The notes beneath the pieces are model-generated. The model was not told the DNA's origin. It ran no database searches and saw nothing but the letters and a program-made list of their open reading frames with translations. Below, piece by piece: positions 61,557 through 64,000 of a stretch of 64,000 bases of DNA (within the stretch, counting starts at the first letter, position 1; each line of letters opens with the position of its first letter). The position numbers and the translations under genes are program-made. This DNA comes from Thysanoteuthis rhombus. Its lineage: Eukaryota > Mollusca > Cephalopoda > Oegopsida > Thysanoteuthidae. The stretch covers positions 3,072,897 through 3,136,896 of the forward strand of contig OY735212.1 in the NCBI GenBank assembly GCA_963457665.1, read 5' to 3'.

Positions 61557-61652
61557 ACTTGTCAACCAAAGAAAGTACTTTACAGCTGTCAAATATGACC
61601 TTGACAAGTGCATCTCTATGCAAATGCATGTTGGAGTAGATCTATATAAAAA
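61557..61652 (+). promoter_or_regulatory. Gene 4 core promoter: E-box, octamer, TATA
   Basis: ACAGCTGT (61582-61589), ATGCAAAT (61618-61625) and TATATAAAAA (from 61643). Confidence 0.75.
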
Positions 61653-61752
61653 GGGGAACTTATCAAATTTATCAGATTTCTTCATTGACGTGAGAAACAA
61701 AAGTTGTTTTCATTTCATCTGAGTCCGATAATTCCAAAGAAGAAAGACAACC

Positions 61753-61846
61753 ATGAAAATCTTTGTCGCCTGTATTGTCCTTGCATTGGCGATCAATGCC
61801 TCAATTGGTTGCTACACGAGTCTTCCATCAATTGCTAAATATAAAT
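61753..61846 (+). CDS. Gene 4, exon 1
   Basis: 94 nt, ATG context ACAACCATGA, CYTSLPSIAKYK after the signal peptide. Confidence 0.86.
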
Positions 61847-63415
61847 GTAAGTACATTTCTCATTGGATTTTCCTCTTCCAGATCAATTCTGATATTTCCA
61901 TGTTTCCATCACTTGTTAACCATTTGTCCATCCCAAGAATCACTCCCTCAATACATGGAACTCCATTCTCTCCGTCAGTTCTATCCACCCATCCATCTGT
62001 ATATAGAGCTGTATGAATCTCTACATGTATAATTCAGTAGGTACACATAAATACACATTAATCCGGGGTATGTCCTGCAAGTTCCAATTATTTTGAAAAT
62101 TTCCAGATCTTGTGATCCCATTGCACATACATTAACTGGCAATAAGGAGCTATTAAGTAAACATTTCTACTGTTTGGCTTCCATATTCACAATGATTGAG
62201 CGAGTAAAGTCTTTTGCATCTCGCGTAGTCTTTGGCAAAACATTGTTCTACCCTTTCAGCCTATTCCACCTCGGAATTTTAGATTCGTCCCCCTGCGATT
62301 TTCCGTTTTTTTAAAGCTGAAATCACCTTAAAATGGTTATTTCAGGCCGTGGAAAATAATTTCAAAAAAGTCAAATATTAAAATCTTCTTTTCCTATATT
62401 GTCTTTCATCTGGTTGCTACACGAATCTTCCGTCAATTGTTAGATATAAATGAAAGTACATTTTTCATTGGATTTCCCTCTTTCAGATCGATTCTGATAC
62501 TTTGATAATACCATCTAGTTAATCGTTTGTCCATCCAAATAATCAGTCCTTCAATCCATTAATGGAACATTCTTTCGCTCTCATTTTAAATATCTCGAGA
62601 ACTGGTTGTGTGGTCCTTATGTAATTTGACTACCAACCAGAGTATCCTACTGCACACACATAAACCGGCAATGAGAAGTCATAGAGTAAGAAATTTTACT
62701 GAGTAGCTTTCATCTTCACAATGAATGAACGAGTTCAGTCTTTAAAGTCTCGTATAAGGTTTTTGACTATAAGCATCAAATTACCTAGATCTACCGGTTC
62801 CCACGAGTCTAAATTTGTCTCAATGCGATTTCAGACTTTTTGTAAAACTAACATAGCCTTGAAATTGAGATTGAAGGTAGCGGAAAAGATTAAGGAGAAT
62901 ATTTACCAAGAAAGCTTCATAATTGCCTAATCAGCCTTGATATTAACAAAGAACTTTCGATCATTTATTATTGAAAAAATATTTCCATCCAATGTGTAAC
63001 TAGCTTTGATTACAAAAGATTATTACCATCAAAATGAAAAATTATTTTTTGAAACTTTTAAGGCTTTGAAATGATTATTATTTTATCCTGTGAATTTTTT
63101 CATGATAAGATATATTAAATGAAATCCCTGTTTGTGCTAATAAGACTAAGGATCGCAGTGTTCCCAGCTATTTCAATTATTGCTAGGGTCATGATGGATT
63201 CCGCCCTTCTCAGGGGGAATTCGGGCATAAACAGGCTCGATCAGATTTCGAACTTGCCGATTCCAATATTCTAATATTTCGAGTCTTTCTGAAGCTACGA
63301 ATGATAGAACAATAAATTAGCATTATTTTATTAAAAAGTTTTTATTTTACTACGTCAATTTTTTCACCATAATATTACAAAGAGAATTAAAATACATTTT
63401 ATGACTAGATGAATC

Positions 63416-63490
<75 letters not shown>

Positions 63491-64000
63491 GAGAAATATT
63501 TACTTAAATAAAAGTTTTCTACGAATGGTTAGTAAAAAAAAAATAAACAAATAAAAACAGCCTAATACATGCTTTCCACCTTCCAAACTCTCTTTACCTA
63601 GAACGTATCCCTCGTCCGATGCTAGGCTGTGATAATTATGACCATCAGAAAATCGCTTGATCGAATTCGTTTCAGACGTATCTCTGTGAATTTCAGTGGC
63701 AAAACTACCTTGATGATTATGAAAAGTTTTCTGCTTTCATCTGTTCCGTAATTGACTTATATAATAGCCTTTACTGTAACCCTAAACCTAACCCCAAACT
63801 CTATGGATTTAAATAGACAAGTTTTCTGCTTTCATTTCCTCCAGGATTGACTTATATCCTTTGGAGTTAATTGTATTGAAACGTACGTCTTTTATTGTTG
63901 AGAAACATATAATAGTTTACGCTGCTTCAAATTATTAGGAATAGGTTGTCCCTTTCAATATATAACTCATTTCTTTATTTTCAGGGTCTGATAAGTTTTT
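61753..64000 (+). CDS. Beta-microseminoprotein-like secreted protein, gene 4 (partial)
   Basis: Exon 1 (61753-61846) encodes a signal peptide and mature N-terminus identical in protein to gene 1. Donor GTAAGT is at 61847. Exon 2 starts at 63985 after TTTTCAG and reads (W)SDKF before the window ends. Exon 3 must lie beyond the edge. The promoter is intact and no defect is seen in the visible coding part. Like gene 1 it has a degenerate second exon 1 in intron 1, unlike genes 2 and 3. SDKF differs from both SDDW (gene 1) and SNET (gene 2), so it is likely a third distinct mature protein. Confidence 0.82.
62380..62451 (+). pseudogene. Degenerate duplicate of exon 1 within gene 4 intron 1
   Basis: Shares 'ctggttgctacacgaatctt' with exon 1 but lacks the start codon and most of the signal peptide. 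The donor is TGAAAGT. Preceded by the same 'ggaaaataatttcaaaaaag' sequence as the relic in gene 1, so both descend from one event. Confidence 0.7.
63418..63486. repeat. (TA)n microsatellite
   Basis: About 34 TA units in gene 4 intron 1. Confidence 0.9.
63985..64000 (+). CDS. Gene 4, start of exon 2 (cut by window edge)
   Basis: Acceptor TTTTCAG, then GGTCTGATAAGTTTTT. With the T from exon 1 this gives W-S-D-K-F. Confidence 0.75.

Overview
The window is animal nuclear DNA: AT-rich, with spliced genes using GT/AG introns of 1-3 kb, TATA-box promoters, AATAAA signals, long (TA)n, (CA)n and (AAT)n microsatellites, and many decayed LINEs, Tc1/mariner elements and unclassified repeats. The only recognisable host genes encode small secreted ten-cysteine proteins of the beta-microseminoprotein (beta-MSP/PSP94) family. 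Because a beta-MSP is the known contact pheromone on squid egg capsules, and because the repeat content fits, a cephalopod mollusc is the likeliest source. That is an inference and cannot be settled from this window alone.

Main content: a same-strand (+) array of beta-MSP-like genes, each with three coding exons (94, 124 and 109 nt; phase 1 and phase 2 introns). Gene 1 (exons 16228-16321, 19503-19626, 22130-22238) and gene 2 (39353-39446, 40765-40888, 42157-42265) are intact 108-aa precursors. Gene 3 (48006-50739) is a pseudogene with a frameshift in the signal peptide, a premature stop, loss of the first and seventh cysteines and a mutated octamer promoter element. Gene 4 (61753 onward) is intact as far as visible and runs off the right edge in exon 2. 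A fifth, decayed copy (exon 3, 3' UTR and part of intron 2) lies on the minus strand at about 28.04-30.54 kb. Degenerate extra copies of exon 1 sit in intron 1 of genes 1 and 4.

Layout: 0-14.4 kb holds two plus-strand copies of a multi-kb dispersed repeat, LINE fragments and a decayed restriction-like-endonuclease LINE (about 9.7-13.2 kb) inserted in the second copy. 15.05-23 kb is a mariner remnant, then gene 1. 24-34 kb holds two minus-strand copies of the same dispersed repeat around the inverted beta-MSP fragment. From about 34.0 kb the DNA is organised in direct units starting near 34.0, 44.8 and 58.6 kb. Each unit carries a Tc1-like remnant, a mariner remnant, a conserved promoter and a beta-MSP gene. 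The unit with gene 3 has about 6 kb of extra repeat-rich DNA (about 51.7-57.9 kb) downstream.

The four genes share an almost identical promoter block (palindromic E-box ACAGCTGT, POU octamer ATGCAAAT, TATATAAAAA about 100 bp before the ATG), so the intact copies are probably co-expressed. The signal-peptide exon is nearly invariant while the mature protein differs strongly in sequence, net charge and N-glycosylation sites between genes 1 and 2, as expected for a diversifying secreted signal family. No rRNA, confident functional tRNA, CRISPR or prokaryotic feature was seen. Similarity statements were made by eye.
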